A stretch of 64,000 bases of DNA from Hymenobacter sp. HSC-4F20. GTDB taxonomy: Bacteria > Bacteroidota > Bacteroidia > Cytophagales > Hymenobacteraceae. The stretch is from contig NZ_JAHZTD010000007.1 of assembly GCF_019599275.1 (NCBI RefSeq), forward strand, positions 1-64,000, written 5' to 3'. Every line of letters begins with the position of its first letter. The first letter of the stretch is position 1. Shown piece after piece: positions 43,237-53,100 of the stretch. The notes under the pieces are model-generated. The model saw nothing but the letters and a program-made list of their open reading frames with translations. It was not told where the DNA came from and searched no databases. The position numbers and the translations under genes are program-made.

Positions 43237-44090
43237 GCAAAGGCCCCAAGCGTCGCCGGGTAGAGGTAGTCGTTATTTCGGATGTGCACCTGGGCACTTA
43301 CGGCTGCCACGCCGCCGAGCTGCTGCGCTACCTGCGCAGCGTCCGGCCCAAGGTACTGGTGCTCAACGGCGACATTGTGGATATCTGGCAGTTCAGCAAA
43401 AACTACTGGCCGCCAGCTCACATGCGCTTGGTGCGCCACTTGGTAGGGCTGATGGCCAAAGGCACCCGCGTCCACTACCTCACCGGTAACCACGATGAGC
43501 TGCTGCGCCGCTTTGCCGGTACCCGACTGGGAGCCCTGTCCGTTGCCAACAAGCTGGTACTGGAGCTACCCCACGGCAAAACCTGGCTGTTCCACGGCGA
43601 CGTCTTCGATGTGACCATGCGCCATGCCCGCTGGCTGGCCCGGCTGGGCGCCCACGGCTACGATGCTCTGATTCTGCTTAACCGCCTAGTGAACTTTCTG
43701 CTGGCCAAAGCAGGCCGCCCGCGCGTGGCTCTTTCCAAAGCCGTGAAAGACCGGGTAAAAGGAGCGGTGAGCCTGATTGGAGATTTTGAGCAGACAGCCG
43801 CCACTATTGCCGCCGATGCCGGCTACCGCTACGTGGCCTGCGGGCACATCCACCAGCCCGCCCTGAAATCTATTAACACACCGCGCGGCGAAGTAGGCTA
43901 CCTGAACTCCGGCGACTGGGTAGAAAACCTGACGGCCCTGGAGTACACGGCGAACCAGGGTTGGCAGCTCTACCACTACGCCCTCGACCCGGCCATGCAG
44001 TTGCCGCCGCCCCCCGAGCCCGACGCGCCCGATGACTCGGATGATGCCCTGCTGGCGGGGCTGCTGGCCGAATTCAATTTATCCCGCTAA
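43233..44090 (+). CDS. LpxH-like calcineurin-type phosphoesterase
   Basis: The 285-residue enzyme has the metallophosphoesterase motif set. These are VVISDVHLGTYG (DxH), LNGDIVDIW (GDxxD), LTGNHDELL (GNHD), WLFHGDVFDVTM and CGHIHQPAL (GHxH). The arrangement resembles UDP-2,3-diacylglucosamine diphosphatase (LpxH), but the C-terminal part (acidic, proline-rich PPPPEPDAPDDSDDALLAGL) is unusual and the exact substrate is not certain. Two metals would sit at the Asp/His ligands. It overlaps a small membrane-protein gene upstream by 4 bases, and the glycosyltransferase gene begins 29 bases downstream. Confidence 0.88.
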   Translation: MSKGPKRRRVEVVVISDVHLGTYGCHAAELLRYLRSVRPKVLVLNGDIVDIWQFSKNYWPPAHMRLVRHLVGLMAKGTRVHYLTGNHDELLRRFAGTRLGALSVANKLVLELPHGKTWLFHGDVFDVTMRHARWLARLGAHGYDALILLNRLVNFLLAKAGRPRVALSKAVKDRVKGAVSLIGDFEQTAATIAADAGYRYVACGHIHQPALKSINTPRGEVGYLNSGDWVENLTALEYTANQGWQLYHYALDPAMQLPPPPEPDAPDDSDDALLAGLLAEFNLSR

Positions 44091-44118
44091 GCTTTTTTGC
44101 CTCTCTTTTCTTTTCTGC

Positions 44119-45138
44119 ATGCCCCGCATTCTGTACGCCATCCAAGGCACCGGCAACGGCCACCTCAGTCGCGCCCTCGATATTGTGCCTTTGCTGCAAC
44201 AGCGCGCCAGCCACCTCGATGTATTGGTCAGCGGCCCGGCGGCCGACAGCGACCTGCCATTTCCGGTCCGGTACCGCTGCCACGGCATGGGCTTTATTTT
44301 CGGCAAGAAGGGCGGCATCGATTTTCTGAAAACCTTCTGGCAGCTGAACTCGGCAAGTTTTCTGCGCGAGATGCGCCAGCTGCCAGTGCAGGACTATGAT
44401 ATAGTTATCAGCGACTTTGAGCCGGTCTCGGCCTGGGCCTGCCGCCTGCGCCAGAAGCCGTGCGTGGCCCTGAGCCACCAGAGTGCCGTGCTGCACGCCG
44501 CTGCCCCCCAGCCGGCCCGCCCCGATGTGATTGGAAAATCGGTATTGCGCCACTACGCGCCGGCTACGGCCAGCTACGGCTTCCACTTCGAGGCCTACGC
44601 ACCGGGCATCCATACGCCCGTTATCCGCCAGCAGGTGCGCCAGCTCACGCCCCGCACCGAGGAGCATTACACCGTTTACTTGCCGGCTTTTGATGAGCCC
44701 ACCCTGGTGCGGCGCCTGCGCTACCTGAGCCGCACCGTGCGCTGGGAGGTGTTTTCCCGCCATAGCCCCCACGAGGCGGAATACGGCAATGTGCGGGTGC
44801 GTCCGGTGAGCGGCGCCGCCTTCACCGACAGCCTGGCCCGCAGCGCCGGGGTGCTCTGCGGGGCCGGGTTCGAGACGCCCGCGGAAGCCCTGTACCTAGG
44901 TAAAAAGCTGCTGGTGATACCCATGAAAAACCAGTACGAGCAAGCCTGCAACGCCGCCGCCCTGGCTGCTATGGGCGTGCCCGTGGTCAAAAGCCTGCGG
45001 GATAAGCACCTGGCTACCCTGGATCAATGGCTGCGCGAGGGCCGCCCGGTACCGGTGCACTACCCCGATGAAACGGCCCTGCTCCTGGACCGGGTCCTGC
45101 AGGAGCAGACCAGCTCGGTACCGGCCTTGTTGGCGTAG
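44119..45138 (+). CDS. MurG-like glycosyltransferase family protein
   Basis: The 339-residue protein starts at 44119 (MPRILYAIQGTGNGHLSRAL), where GTGNGH is the donor/acceptor loop of GT-B enzymes such as MurG. The C-terminal donor half has GVLCGAGFETPAEALYLGKK, the nucleotide-sugar-binding loop, and PMKNQYEQACNAAALAAMG. Sequence of this kind directly after an LpxH-like phosphoesterase is common in Bacteroidota and suggests a role in lipid or cell-envelope glycan synthesis. Acceptor and donor are unknown. Confidence 0.85.
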   Translation: MPRILYAIQGTGNGHLSRALDIVPLLQQRASHLDVLVSGPAADSDLPFPVRYRCHGMGFIFGKKGGIDFLKTFWQLNSASFLREMRQLPVQDYDIVISDFEPVSAWACRLRQKPCVALSHQSAVLHAAAPQPARPDVIGKSVLRHYAPATASYGFHFEAYAPGIHTPVIRQQVRQLTPRTEEHYTVYLPAFDEPTLVRRLRYLSRTVRWEVFSRHSPHEAEYGNVRVRPVSGAAFTDSLARSAGVLCGAGFETPAEALYLGKKLLVIPMKNQYEQACNAAALAAMGVPVVKSLRDKHLATLDQWLREGRPVPVHYPDETALLLDRVLQEQTSSVPALLA

Positions 45139-45322
45139 CAGAGCACTAGGCTTTCCTACCCTCGATTTCGAACCGAATCTGCTCTTTGCCGGGCGAGGGA
45201 GGAATTCCGGGGTAGGCTTCCAGCGCTTAGCCTAGGCCCCTCTTGCTACTCAAAAGGAAGGCTCACTTAGTTTACCTGAAGAAGGGGTGGCGTGCTGCTG
45301 CACCCTCTCCGTATAGCTGCTC

Positions 45323-46768
45323 ATGCCTGCATTACCCGCTGCCTTTTTTCCGCCGACTACGCCTACCCCCTACTCCCGCGCCGACTTCGGTCCCGATTTC
45401 CGGTGGGGCGTATCCACGGCGGCCTACCAGACGGAGGGCAGTTGGGCAGCCGATGGTAAAGGGCCCAGCATCTGGGACACGTTCGTGCGAGGGCGGCGCG
45501 CCATCAAAGGCCGCGAAACCGCGGACGTCGCCACGGACTTTTACCGCCGCTGGTCCGCCGACCTGGATTTGATGCAGCACCTGGGCATCCCCGATTTTCG
45601 GTTTTCGGCGGCCTGGTCGCGGGTGCTGCCGGAGGGTACCGGCCCGGTCAACGCGCCGGGGCTGGATTTCTACGACCGGCTGGTGGATGGCTGCCTGGCG
45701 CGGGGCATTACACCCTGGCTGACGGTCTACCACTGGGACTTGCCCCAGGCTCTGCAGCAGCGCGGGGGCTGGGGTAACCGCGACGTCGTAAGCTGGCTCT
45801 CGGACTACGCCCAGGTGCTGGCCCGCCGCCTCGGCGACCGGGTGCAGCACTGGATGGTGCTTAATGAGCCCATGGTGTTTACGGGGGCGGGCCACCTGCT
45901 GGGCTTGCACGCGCCGGGGCGCCGCGGCCTCGGCTCCTTTCTGGCCGCTACCCACCACGCTTCCCTCGCCCAGGCCGAAGGGGGGCGGGCCCTGCGGGCC
46001 ACCCTGTCCGCTTCCGCCCAGATTGGCACCACCTTTTCCTGCTCCTACCTCACGCCCTGGCGGCCGGGCCTACCCCGCGACGAGCGAGTCGTGCGCCGCG
46101 CCGATGCCGCCCTCAACCGCCTGTTCGTCGAGCCGGCCCTGGGCCTGGGCTACCCCCTGGCCGACCTGCCACTGCTGGGCCGGATAGCGCGCTATATGCA
46201 GCCGGGTGATGAGCAGCGCCTGCCCTTTGCCTTCGATTTCTGGGGCGTGCAGAACTATACCCGCGAAGTAGTGCGTCACTCGCCCTACGTACCGCTGCTG
46301 TGGGCCAACTTGGTAGGCGCCGCCCGCCGCGGGGTGCCCTACACGCAGATGGGCTGGGAAGTGTACCCGGAAAGCCTGTACCACATGCTCCGGCAGTTTA
46401 GCAGCTACCCCAACGCGCCGCGCCTGCTGGTCACGGAAAACGGCGCGGCTTTTCCCGATGAGGTCCGGGGTGGACGGGTTGCCGACGCAGCCCGGCAGGC
46501 GTACTTGCAGGCCTGCATCGGGCAGGTACTGCGCGCCCGGCGGGAGGGCGTGCCGGTGGAGGGATACTTTGCCTGGTCCTTTACCGATAACTTCGAGTGG
46601 GCCGAAGGTTACGAACCCCGCTTTGGGCTGGTACACGTGGAGTACGCCACCCAGCAGCGTACCGTAAAGGACTCGGGCTGGTGGTACCGGCAGTTTCTGG
46701 CAGGGGTTGAGGGAAACGAGGGGGTAGCAAGCCACTTCTCTTCACCCTTATACACCCAGGGAAAGTAG
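45323..46768 (+). CDS. GH1 beta-glucosidase
   Basis: The 481-residue protein is a retaining GH1 enzyme. N-terminal marks are FRWGVSTAAYQTEGSWAADG, KGPSIWDTF and FRFSAAWSRVLPEGTG. The acid/base Glu182 lies in LNEPM and the nucleophile Glu372 in LLVTENGAAF. The C-terminal GYFAWSFTDNFEWAEGY closes the active site. There is no signal peptide, so it should act in the cytoplasm on beta-glucosides such as cellobiose. It stands alone on the plus strand between the envelope pair and the secreted choice-of-anchor gene. Activity on beta-galactosides or beta-fucosides is common in the family and cannot be excluded. Confidence 0.95.
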   Translation: MPALPAAFFPPTTPTPYSRADFGPDFRWGVSTAAYQTEGSWAADGKGPSIWDTFVRGRRAIKGRETADVATDFYRRWSADLDLMQHLGIPDFRFSAAWSRVLPEGTGPVNAPGLDFYDRLVDGCLARGITPWLTVYHWDLPQALQQRGGWGNRDVVSWLSDYAQVLARRLGDRVQHWMVLNEPMVFTGAGHLLGLHAPGRRGLGSFLAATHHASLAQAEGGRALRATLSASAQIGTTFSCSYLTPWRPGLPRDERVVRRADAALNRLFVEPALGLGYPLADLPLLGRIARYMQPGDEQRLPFAFDFWGVQNYTREVVRHSPYVPLLWANLVGAARRGVPYTQMGWEVYPESLYHMLRQFSSYPNAPRLLVTENGAAFPDEVRGGRVADAARQAYLQACIGQVLRARREGVPVEGYFAWSFTDNFEWAEGYEPRFGLVHVEYATQQRTVKDSGWWYRQFLAGVEGNEGVASHFSSPLYTQGK

Positions 46769-46866
46769 GAAGCCAACCGCCGGGTAGTTTACAATTCTCT
46801 AACAGCTTGGTCACGCTACGGTAATGTGCTGCGGGTAGCTTTAGCCCTCATCCTAACCGAGTGCAT

Positions 46867-49095
46867 ATGCGCCCTACCCTTTACGCTGTAGTACCTGCCA
46901 CTGCCCTGCTGCTCAGCCTGATTGCCCGACTCGGCCAGGCCCAGACTACCCCTACCATCAGCCGGCCCAGCGCCACCGTTACGGTTGCCGAAGGAGCTGG
47001 AACCGTGAGCCTTTCCTTTGCCATTCAAAACCCGGGCACCGCGGCCAGCACCGTGGAGGTAGCGTTGCAGGCCCTGGGTACGGCCACGGCCGGGCAGGAT
47101 TTCACCTACGCCGCTACCCAAACGCTGACGTTTCCGGCCGGCGCTACCGGCCCGCAAACCCTGACCATTCCCATCAGCGACGACGCCCTGGCCGAAGAGG
47201 CCGAGTACTTTGTGCTGCGCCTGCAAAACCCCACCAACGCTACCCTTGCGGCTGGGGCCACCGATGTGCTGGTGTACCTGCGCGACAACGACACCCCCGC
47301 CCCGCGGGCGGCGGGCAACCTGACGCTTACCTTGCTGCAGAGCTACCAGACGGCCGCACCCTTCAGCGGCAACACCCAGGTGAACTCGGCTGAAATAGCG
47401 GCCTACGATGCAACAGCCAAGCGCTTGTACGTGGCTAACTCCCTGGGCGGCAAGCTCGACATTGTTAGCCTGGCTACCCCAACGGCCCTGGCCCCGGTGG
47501 CCTCCATCGACATCAAGCCCTACGGCAACATCAACTCCGTGGCCGTGCGCAACGGGGTGGTAGCCTGCGCCATTGAAAACACGAATCCGCAGGCTGAGGG
47601 CAGCGTGGTGTTTTTCGATCAGAACGGAGCCTTCCTCAAGCAGGTAACCGTAGGGGCTATGCCCGACATGATTACCTTCTCTCCGGACGGGCGCACCGTG
47701 CTGACAGCCAACGAGGGCGAGCCCCGCGCCGACTACAGCGTAGACCCCGAAGGCAGCATTTCGGTAGTGGACGTGAGCGGCGGCGTGGCCGGCCTTACCC
47801 AGGCCAGCGTCACGACGGTAGGCTTTACCAGCTATAATAGCCAAGCTGCTGCGCTGCGCGCCCAGGGCATTCGGGTGTACGGCGGACGGGCCGGGGCTCC
47901 CGCTACCGTGGCCCAGGACCTGGAGCCTGAATACATTGCCCTGAGTGCCGACTCCAAAACGGCCTACGTGACCCTTCAGGAAAACAATGCCATTGCAGTG
48001 CTGGACCTGGAAACCAAGCAGATTACGGCCCTGCGCCCGGTGGGCTACAGCGACCTGCGCCAGCCCGGCCACGGTATTGACGCCTCCGACCAGACCACGG
48101 ATGTGCTTATTGCCAACTGGCCCGTAAAGGGCATGCGCCTGCCCGATGCCCTGGCCAGCTTTGAGGTGGGCGGGGTGCCCTACCTGATTACGGCCAACGA
48201 AGGTGACGCCCGCGACTACACCGGCTTCAGCGAGCAGGTGCGCTTGGGCACTACCAGCACCAGCTCCCCCTACGTGCTCGACCCCACCGTTTTCCCAAAC
48301 GCCGCCCTGCTCAAGAACGCCGCCGTCCTGGGCCGCCTCAACGTTACCAACCGCCTGGGCGACACCGACGGAGACGGAGACTTTGATGAGATTTACGCCT
48401 TTGGGGGCCGCTCCTTCAGCATTTACAACGCCACCACTGGGGCCGAGGTGCATGACAGCGGCAACCTACTGGAGCGCCTGACGTCCACCTCTCCTACCTA
48501 CGGAGACATCTTCAATGCCAGCAACAGCTTTGGGGAAGCGCCCACGCGCAAGAACCGCTCCGACGACAAAGGGCCGGAGCCGGAAGGCGTCACAACGGGC
48601 CGCATCGGCAGCAACCTGTATGCCTTCGTGTCCTTGGAGCGGGTAGGCGGGGTAGCCGTGTTTAATATAAACAACCCGGCCAGCCCGGTGCTGGAGCTGT
48701 ACGCCAACAACCGCAGCCTCACGGCCGGTACCGGCGACCTGGGACCCGAGGGCCTGATCTTTATTGCCGCCGCCGACAGCCCCACGGGGCAGCCCCTGCT
48801 GGTGCTGGCCAACGAAGTCAGCAGCACCCTGGCCGTGTATGCCCTGCAGCCAGCCGTACCCACCGCCACTCGCGGCAACCGCCCCGCTGCCGAGCCCCTG
48901 TTCGCCTACCCCAACCCCAGCCGGGGCCAGAGCGTGCGCCTGAGCCGGCCCGTATCGGGTACGCTGACGGACTTGACCGGGCGGCCCGTGCGCCAGCTTA
49001 CGGCTACTGACCGTCTGCTTACCAGTGGGCTGAGCGCCGGCGTGTACCTGCTGCGCGCCTCGGACGGAGCCAGCAGCAAAGTCGTGGTTGAATAA
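46867..49095 (+). CDS. Secreted choice-of-anchor I family protein with T9SS tail
   Basis: The 742-residue secreted protein has a signal peptide cleaved near GQAQT. A Calx-beta-type domain follows (about 30-130; PSATVTVAEGAGTVSLSFAI). Next is a large beta-propeller-like choice-of-anchor I region (KRLYVANSLGGKLDIVSLAT, then DMITFSPDGRTVLTANEGEP and PEYIALSADSKTAYVTLQEN). The end is a type A sorting domain of the type IX secretion system (FAYPNPSRGQSVRLSRPV, then GLSAGVYLLRASDGASSKVV). It would be exported and attached to the cell surface. Relatives are often annotated as alkaline phosphatase-like and occur beside phosphate genes, as here. No catalytic residue set was identified. Confidence 0.9.
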   Translation: MRPTLYAVVPATALLLSLIARLGQAQTTPTISRPSATVTVAEGAGTVSLSFAIQNPGTAASTVEVALQALGTATAGQDFTYAATQTLTFPAGATGPQTLTIPISDDALAEEAEYFVLRLQNPTNATLAAGATDVLVYLRDNDTPAPRAAGNLTLTLLQSYQTAAPFSGNTQVNSAEIAAYDATAKRLYVANSLGGKLDIVSLATPTALAPVASIDIKPYGNINSVAVRNGVVACAIENTNPQAEGSVVFFDQNGAFLKQVTVGAMPDMITFSPDGRTVLTANEGEPRADYSVDPEGSISVVDVSGGVAGLTQASVTTVGFTSYNSQAAALRAQGIRVYGGRAGAPATVAQDLEPEYIALSADSKTAYVTLQENNAIAVLDLETKQITALRPVGYSDLRQPGHGIDASDQTTDVLIANWPVKGMRLPDALASFEVGGVPYLITANEGDARDYTGFSEQVRLGTTSTSSPYVLDPTVFPNAALLKNAAVLGRLNVTNRLGDTDGDGDFDEIYAFGGRSFSIYNATTGAEVHDSGNLLERLTSTSPTYGDIFNASNSFGEAPTRKNRSDDKGPEPEGVTTGRIGSNLYAFVSLERVGGVAVFNINNPASPVLELYANNRSLTAGTGDLGPEGLIFIAAADSPTGQPLLVLANEVSSTLAVYALQPAVPTATRGNRPAAEPLFAYPNPSRGQSVRLSRPVSGTLTDLTGRPVRQLTATDRLLTSGLSAGVYLLRASDGASSKVVVE

Positions 49096-49118
49096 GCCCA
49101 TATCCTCACCCTACCGAG

Positions 49119-49154
49119 CGGCCCGGCTACAGCGTTCTGCAGCCGGGCCGTTTT
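49119..49154. terminator. Bidirectional terminator between convergent genes
   Basis: Arms CGGCCCGGCT (49119-49128) and AGCCGGGCCG (49141-49150) are perfectly complementary, with TTTT following on the plus strand. It lies between the stop of the choice-of-anchor gene and that of phoD, so it can serve both. Confidence 0.85.
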
Positions 49155-49197
49155 ATACCGGCCAGCGTTAGCACTGAGCTGGCGTAGGCTGCGGCGT

Positions 49198-50931
49198 TTA
49201 CGACTCAGTAACGGTTTTACCCGTGGTAGTTTGGGTGTTTATCTGCTCCAGGCTTGCCACGTACCGCCACTGCGCCGTAGCGGCCGCCGCGGTAAACTCG
49301 GCCAGTACGTAACCACGCTGGGAGGCGTCGAGGTAGTGCAGGTCGTCGATCAGAAGCTGGTTGGACTGAGCGAAACCCTGCACTGCCGCCGCGTTGCCCC
49401 CAAAGAAGGCCTCGAAGCCGGGCGAGGAAACGGAAGAGCAGGCAAATTCCGCCCCCGCCTTGCGCCCGGTGGCATCGGTCAGATCGTTGTACCAGGCATT
49501 GTGGGTGTCGCCGGCCAGGGAAATCAGCTTTTTGCCTCTGGCTGCTGCGTATACTTTTTCCCGCTCGGCGGGGTAGCCGTCCCAGGCATCCAGGTTGTAA
49601 GGCAGCACCGTCGTCACACGGGCCCGCTCGGCCGCCGTCAGAGTGGGGTCGTTCTGCTGCAGGCGCTGCTTGAGGGCGATAAGCTGAGTTGCCAGGGCAG
49701 TATACTGCGCCAGCAATGCCGCCGTAGCACCCCCGGAAGCCAGCTGAGCTACCAGCGGCAGCAGCTCGGCCGGAATGTACATCTTGCCCATCAGCACCTG
49801 CGAGCCTAACACCTGCCAGCGGGCCGTGCTGCCAGCCAGGGCTGCGGCCAGCCACGTGCGTTGCTCTGCCCCCAGCAGGCTTCGGTTGGGGTTCAGCCAG
49901 GCCGCCCCGAACCGGGTGGCATCAAAGCTGCCGCCACTCCCGAAATAGTCGCTCAGGCTCAGCTGCTGGTCGCGGCCGGCCAGGCGCGTATCGAGCAGGT
50001 GCAGGTGGGCAATGCCGCCGAAGTCGAAGCTGCGGTAGATTTTATCGGGGGCGGAGGTCCGCGCCGGCAGGTACTCGTGCCACACCTGCTGGGCAATCTG
50101 CTTGCGCTGGGCGAAGCTGCCTTCCTCGGGCTGATGATTTTGGGCCCCGTCGAGGTAGGCATCGTTGGTGAGTTCGTGGTCGTCCCAGATGCAGACAAAA
50201 GGTTTGAGCTGATGAGCCCGTTGCAGCTGCTGGTCGCCGCGGTACTGGCGGTAGCGGGTGCGGTAATCCGTCAGGCTCAGGATTTCCGTGGGTGGCTGAT
50301 GGCCCCGGTTCAGACGGGCCGTGGCGCTGGTGGTCCCGTACTGGCCCTGCCCATACTCGTAAATGTAGTCGCCCAGGTGCACCACCACGTCGGCCTCTGA
50401 CTCGGCCACGGCCCCGTACACGTTGAACAGCCCCGCCTGATAGTTGGCGCAGGAAACCACGGCTAGTTTGATGCTGGCGACCTGGCCGGCCGTGGGCAGG
50501 GTACGGGTCTGGCCCACCACGGACTCGGCCTTGGTTTGCTCGTTGCGGAAACGGTAGTAGTAGGTTTTGTTGGCGGTAAGGCCGGCCGCATCGGCCCGCA
50601 CGGTATAGTCCGCGGCGGCCGTGGCCGTAGCCGTACCGCTAGCCGTCAGGGGTGTAAAGCTGCTGGTCTCGGCTATTTCCCAGCGTATCTGTGCCTCAGC
50701 GGCTTCGTTATCGGCGGGAGTATACCGGGTCCAGAGTAGCACGCTGGTGGCTGTGGGGTCGAAGCTGGCTACCCCCTCGTGAAAGCCAAAGCTGCCGGTA
50801 TACTCCGGCAAGCTGCCTTCCTCGGTGCAACCGGTGAGTAAGGAAGGTAGCAGCACCACGCCGCCGGAAAGCAGAGCGGAGTTCCTGAGAAATTGCCGAC
50901 GATTTAGCGGGGTAGTCTTTTTTGCTGCCAT
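49198..50931 (-). CDS. phoD: PhoD-type alkaline phosphatase / phosphodiesterase
   Basis: The 577-residue protein has a twin-arginine signal (NRRQFLRNSALLSGGVVLLP) with a possible lipobox (LLTGC). A PhoD N-terminal domain follows (about 35-150), then a metallophosphatase domain: VVSCANYQAGLFNVYGAVAE, VVHLGDYIYEYGQGQYG, FVCIWDDHELTNDAYLDGAQ and late SLAGDTHNAWYNDL. Motifs SC, GDYIYE, DDHE and GDTHN supply the Fe/Ca ligands of the family. It would release phosphate from phosphoesters or teichoic-type polymers outside the cell. It is convergent with the choice-of-anchor gene and close to the Na/Pi cotransporter and PafA genes, a phosphate-scavenging neighbourhood. Confidence 0.94.
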   Translation of the reverse strand: MAAKKTTPLNRRQFLRNSALLSGGVVLLPSLLTGCTEEGSLPEYTGSFGFHEGVASFDPTATSVLLWTRYTPADNEAAEAQIRWEIAETSSFTPLTASGTATATAAADYTVRADAAGLTANKTYYYRFRNEQTKAESVVGQTRTLPTAGQVASIKLAVVSCANYQAGLFNVYGAVAESEADVVVHLGDYIYEYGQGQYGTTSATARLNRGHQPPTEILSLTDYRTRYRQYRGDQQLQRAHQLKPFVCIWDDHELTNDAYLDGAQNHQPEEGSFAQRKQIAQQVWHEYLPARTSAPDKIYRSFDFGGIAHLHLLDTRLAGRDQQLSLSDYFGSGGSFDATRFGAAWLNPNRSLLGAEQRTWLAAALAGSTARWQVLGSQVLMGKMYIPAELLPLVAQLASGGATAALLAQYTALATQLIALKQRLQQNDPTLTAAERARVTTVLPYNLDAWDGYPAEREKVYAAARGKKLISLAGDTHNAWYNDLTDATGRKAGAEFACSSVSSPGFEAFFGGNAAAVQGFAQSNQLLIDDLHYLDASQRGYVLAEFTAAAATAQWRYVASLEQINTQTTTGKTVTES

Positions 50932-51112
50932 ATCCGGGAGAGGTAACGTTCTGGCCGTGAAGGTAGAAGCACAGTGTTACCAGGCCGTGAAGGCTGGTTT
51001 ATGTAATTGAGCCGCCCTTGGCCTGTACCGTATACACCGGGCGCCGCGGCGCACCACCTCCGTAAAGGAAAGCCGGCGAAGTTCGCGGTAGGCCCGGGCA
51101 GAAGGGTAACGC

Positions 51113-52090
51113 TTAGGTTGGCTGAACGCGCAGCTGTAGCGAGGGGGCCGCTTCGGGCAGCCAGGCGTCCAGCAGGCGCTGACACAGCGGAACCAAGGGA
51201 GCGAAGAGCAGCGCCCCAGCCACGTTAAACAGCACGTGCGCGTGTGCCAGTTGTCGGGCTACGTCGGCTTGCCCCGCAAGGCGTAGCACCAGGGTGGTAA
51301 AGGGCGCAATCAGTACCAAGCCCAGGGCAATAGAAATAGTATTGAAACCCAGGTGAAAAAGGCTGGTCTTTAGGGCTGCGCGTCCCCGGCCCAGGGTAGC
51401 CAGCAGGGTATCGGAGCAGGTGCCCAGTTCGGCCCCGAGCATCACGGCAATACCCGCGGGCAGAGTTAGCAGCCCCTTTGCCGCTAGTTTAATCACCATA
51501 CCCAGCGTTGCGGACGAAGACTGGATTACCAGGGTTATGATAGCGCCGGTGCCGGCCCCGCGCACAGGGTTTTCTAGTTGCAGCAGCCAGGCCTGCACCC
51601 CCTTATAGTCGTGGAGGGGCGCGGCGGCCTCCCCCACCAAGTACAAGCTGAAAAACAGCAGACCAAAGCAGAACAGGGCCCGTCCGGCGGTGCGCCCCGT
51701 GCGCTTTTTGCTTACGGAAAGCCACACGAAGCCGGGTAGCATGGCAACAATAGCATACTGCCCCAGATCAAAGGCGAAAAGCTGGCTGGAGATAGTAGTG
51801 CCAATGTTGGCTCCCAGTACGACCCCCAGCGAGTTGCGAAAGGGCAGAGCCCCGGCGCTTACCAGCGCAATGGCCAGGATAATAACAACGGAAGAAGAGT
51901 CCAGCAGGGCGGTTACGACGGTGCCCGTGAGCATAGCCAGGGGAATGGTGCTGGTAAACCGGTGCAGCACGTTTTGCACCTGCTGGCTGGCCACGTGCCG
52001 CAGCGCCAAGGCCAAGCGGCTTACAGCATACAGAAACAAAACCAGCCCGCTGCCGGCCAGCAGCACAATTGATACGGGAGAAGATGCCAT
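51113..52090 (-). CDS. Na+/phosphate cotransporter (NptA/PNaS) family protein
   Basis: The protein of about 325 residues is a sodium-dependent phosphate transporter-like membrane protein. It has the family's inverted repeat. In the first half TVVTALLDSSSVVIILAIAL and LGVVLGANIGTTISSQLFAF are seen; in the second, LVIQSSSATLGMVIKLAAKG and AVMLGAELGTCSDTLLATLG. The QSSS and GANIGTT-type motifs define it. About 8-9 membrane segments are present. I choose the ATG at 52090; a GTG at 52105 is possible. There is no C-terminal PhoU domain, so it is a short form. It is transcribed leftward next to phoD, supporting phosphate uptake. Confidence 0.92.
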   Translation of the reverse strand: MASSPVSIVLLAGSGLVLFLYAVSRLALALRHVASQQVQNVLHRFTSTIPLAMLTGTVVTALLDSSSVVIILAIALVSAGALPFRNSLGVVLGANIGTTISSQLFAFDLGQYAIVAMLPGFVWLSVSKKRTGRTAGRALFCFGLLFFSLYLVGEAAAPLHDYKGVQAWLLQLENPVRGAGTGAIITLVIQSSSATLGMVIKLAAKGLLTLPAGIAVMLGAELGTCSDTLLATLGRGRAALKTSLFHLGFNTISIALGLVLIAPFTTLVLRLAGQADVARQLAHAHVLFNVAGALLFAPLVPLCQRLLDAWLPEAAPSLQLRVQPT

Positions 52091-52523
52091 ACCCGAAGCG
52101 GCCACGGAACAGGCGACCTGGAGGGTAACGCAGAATAGCCCTGCCCCGTCACGCAGGCAGGATGAAGAAATTGTTACGACCTAACTTCTGCTGCCCCTAC
52201 TCCGCGGGTGCCTGCTTGCCCGATAGCTCTACTTTCTGGCATGAGGAAGATTTCCTTCGGTAAGGCTGAAGGGGTACGCAACCTGTATTGCGTCCTGCTG
52301 CAGGTTATCGTCCGTAAGCGGGGCGTACCAGCGGGCGGTGGCCACCGGAAGATCATCACCCGCAGCCCCGAGGCCAAGGCATGAAGTACGGCAACTGCAG
52401 CCAGCACGCAGCTAAGTTCTTAGTTTATGAATTCATTACTCCGGGATGAAGCTTTTATGATGTCTGCCGGCCCCGTCTGTTATCCTACCCGGGGCCCTCT
52501 ACATTTGGCGCAAACAACGCGCC
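52091..52523. other. Intergenic between divergent Na/Pi and sigma genes
   Basis: No gene is supported in these 430 bases. It must contain the promoters of the two divergent genes, but no copy of the 57-bp block found before pafA and fecR is present. Confidence 0.45.
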
Positions 52524-53072
52524 GTGGCTACTGACAACTTACTCGGGTTACTCGAGAGGATCCGCAACGACGACTACCAGGCCTTTGAACAGCTGTTTGA
52601 GCTGCACTGGCAGGACCTGTTTCGCTACGCCTATAAGGTGCTGCGCGACGCCCCGGAGGCGGAAGACCTCACCCAGGAGCTGTTCTGCGACCTGTGGGCT
52701 AACCGCGCCGGGCTCAGCGTGCACACCAGCGCCCAGGCCTACTTGGTGGGGGCTCTGCGCAAAAAAATCCTTACCCGCTTCCGCGACGCCGACATCCGGG
52801 CCCGCCACCTTCAGCAGTTCGGCGCTACCCAAGAGCCCAGCACGGAACTGGGCCTCAAGCGCCTGGTCAGCCACGATACCCTGGCCGCCATTCAGGTGCA
52901 GGCTCAGGTACTACCCCCCAAGGAAAAAGAAGTCTTCTTGCTCGGCATGCTGGAAGACTTTTCAGTAAAGGAAATGGCCGAGCGCTTCGCCACCTCCGAG
53001 CAAACCGTGCGCAACCAACTCAACAGCGCCCTGCACAAACTTTCCCCCTTCCTAACCAAAATCCTGAGCTAG
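52524..53072 (+). CDS. ECF sigma factor (Bacteroidota expansion type)
   Basis: The 182-residue sigma factor starts with a GTG at 52524. Region 2 is at about 22-95 (FEQLFELHWQDLFRYAYKVL, DAPEAEDLTQELFCDLWANR, ALRKKILTRFRD) and region 4 at about 125-178 (LPPKEKEVFLLGMLEDFSVK, then ATSEQTVRNQLNSALHKL). This is the class usually paired with FecR anti-sigma factors and SusC receptors carrying an STN domain. The matching FecR gene is at 55245, separated from it by pafA. It is a likely activator of the pafA and fecR promoter blocks at 53101 and 55183. Confidence 0.93.
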   Translation: MATDNLLGLLERIRNDDYQAFEQLFELHWQDLFRYAYKVLRDAPEAEDLTQELFCDLWANRAGLSVHTSAQAYLVGALRKKILTRFRDADIRARHLQQFGATQEPSTELGLKRLVSHDTLAAIQVQAQVLPPKEKEVFLLGMLEDFSVKEMAERFATSEQTVRNQLNSALHKLSPFLTKILS

Positions 53073-53100
53073 CCGCGTCAGCCGCCGCCGAGAGCTGGTG

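Noticed and set aside
52174..52407. 77-codon minus-strand frame upstream of the Na/Pi gene
   Set aside because: Composition is irregular, it has no recognisable domain, and it occupies the region that must hold divergent promoters.
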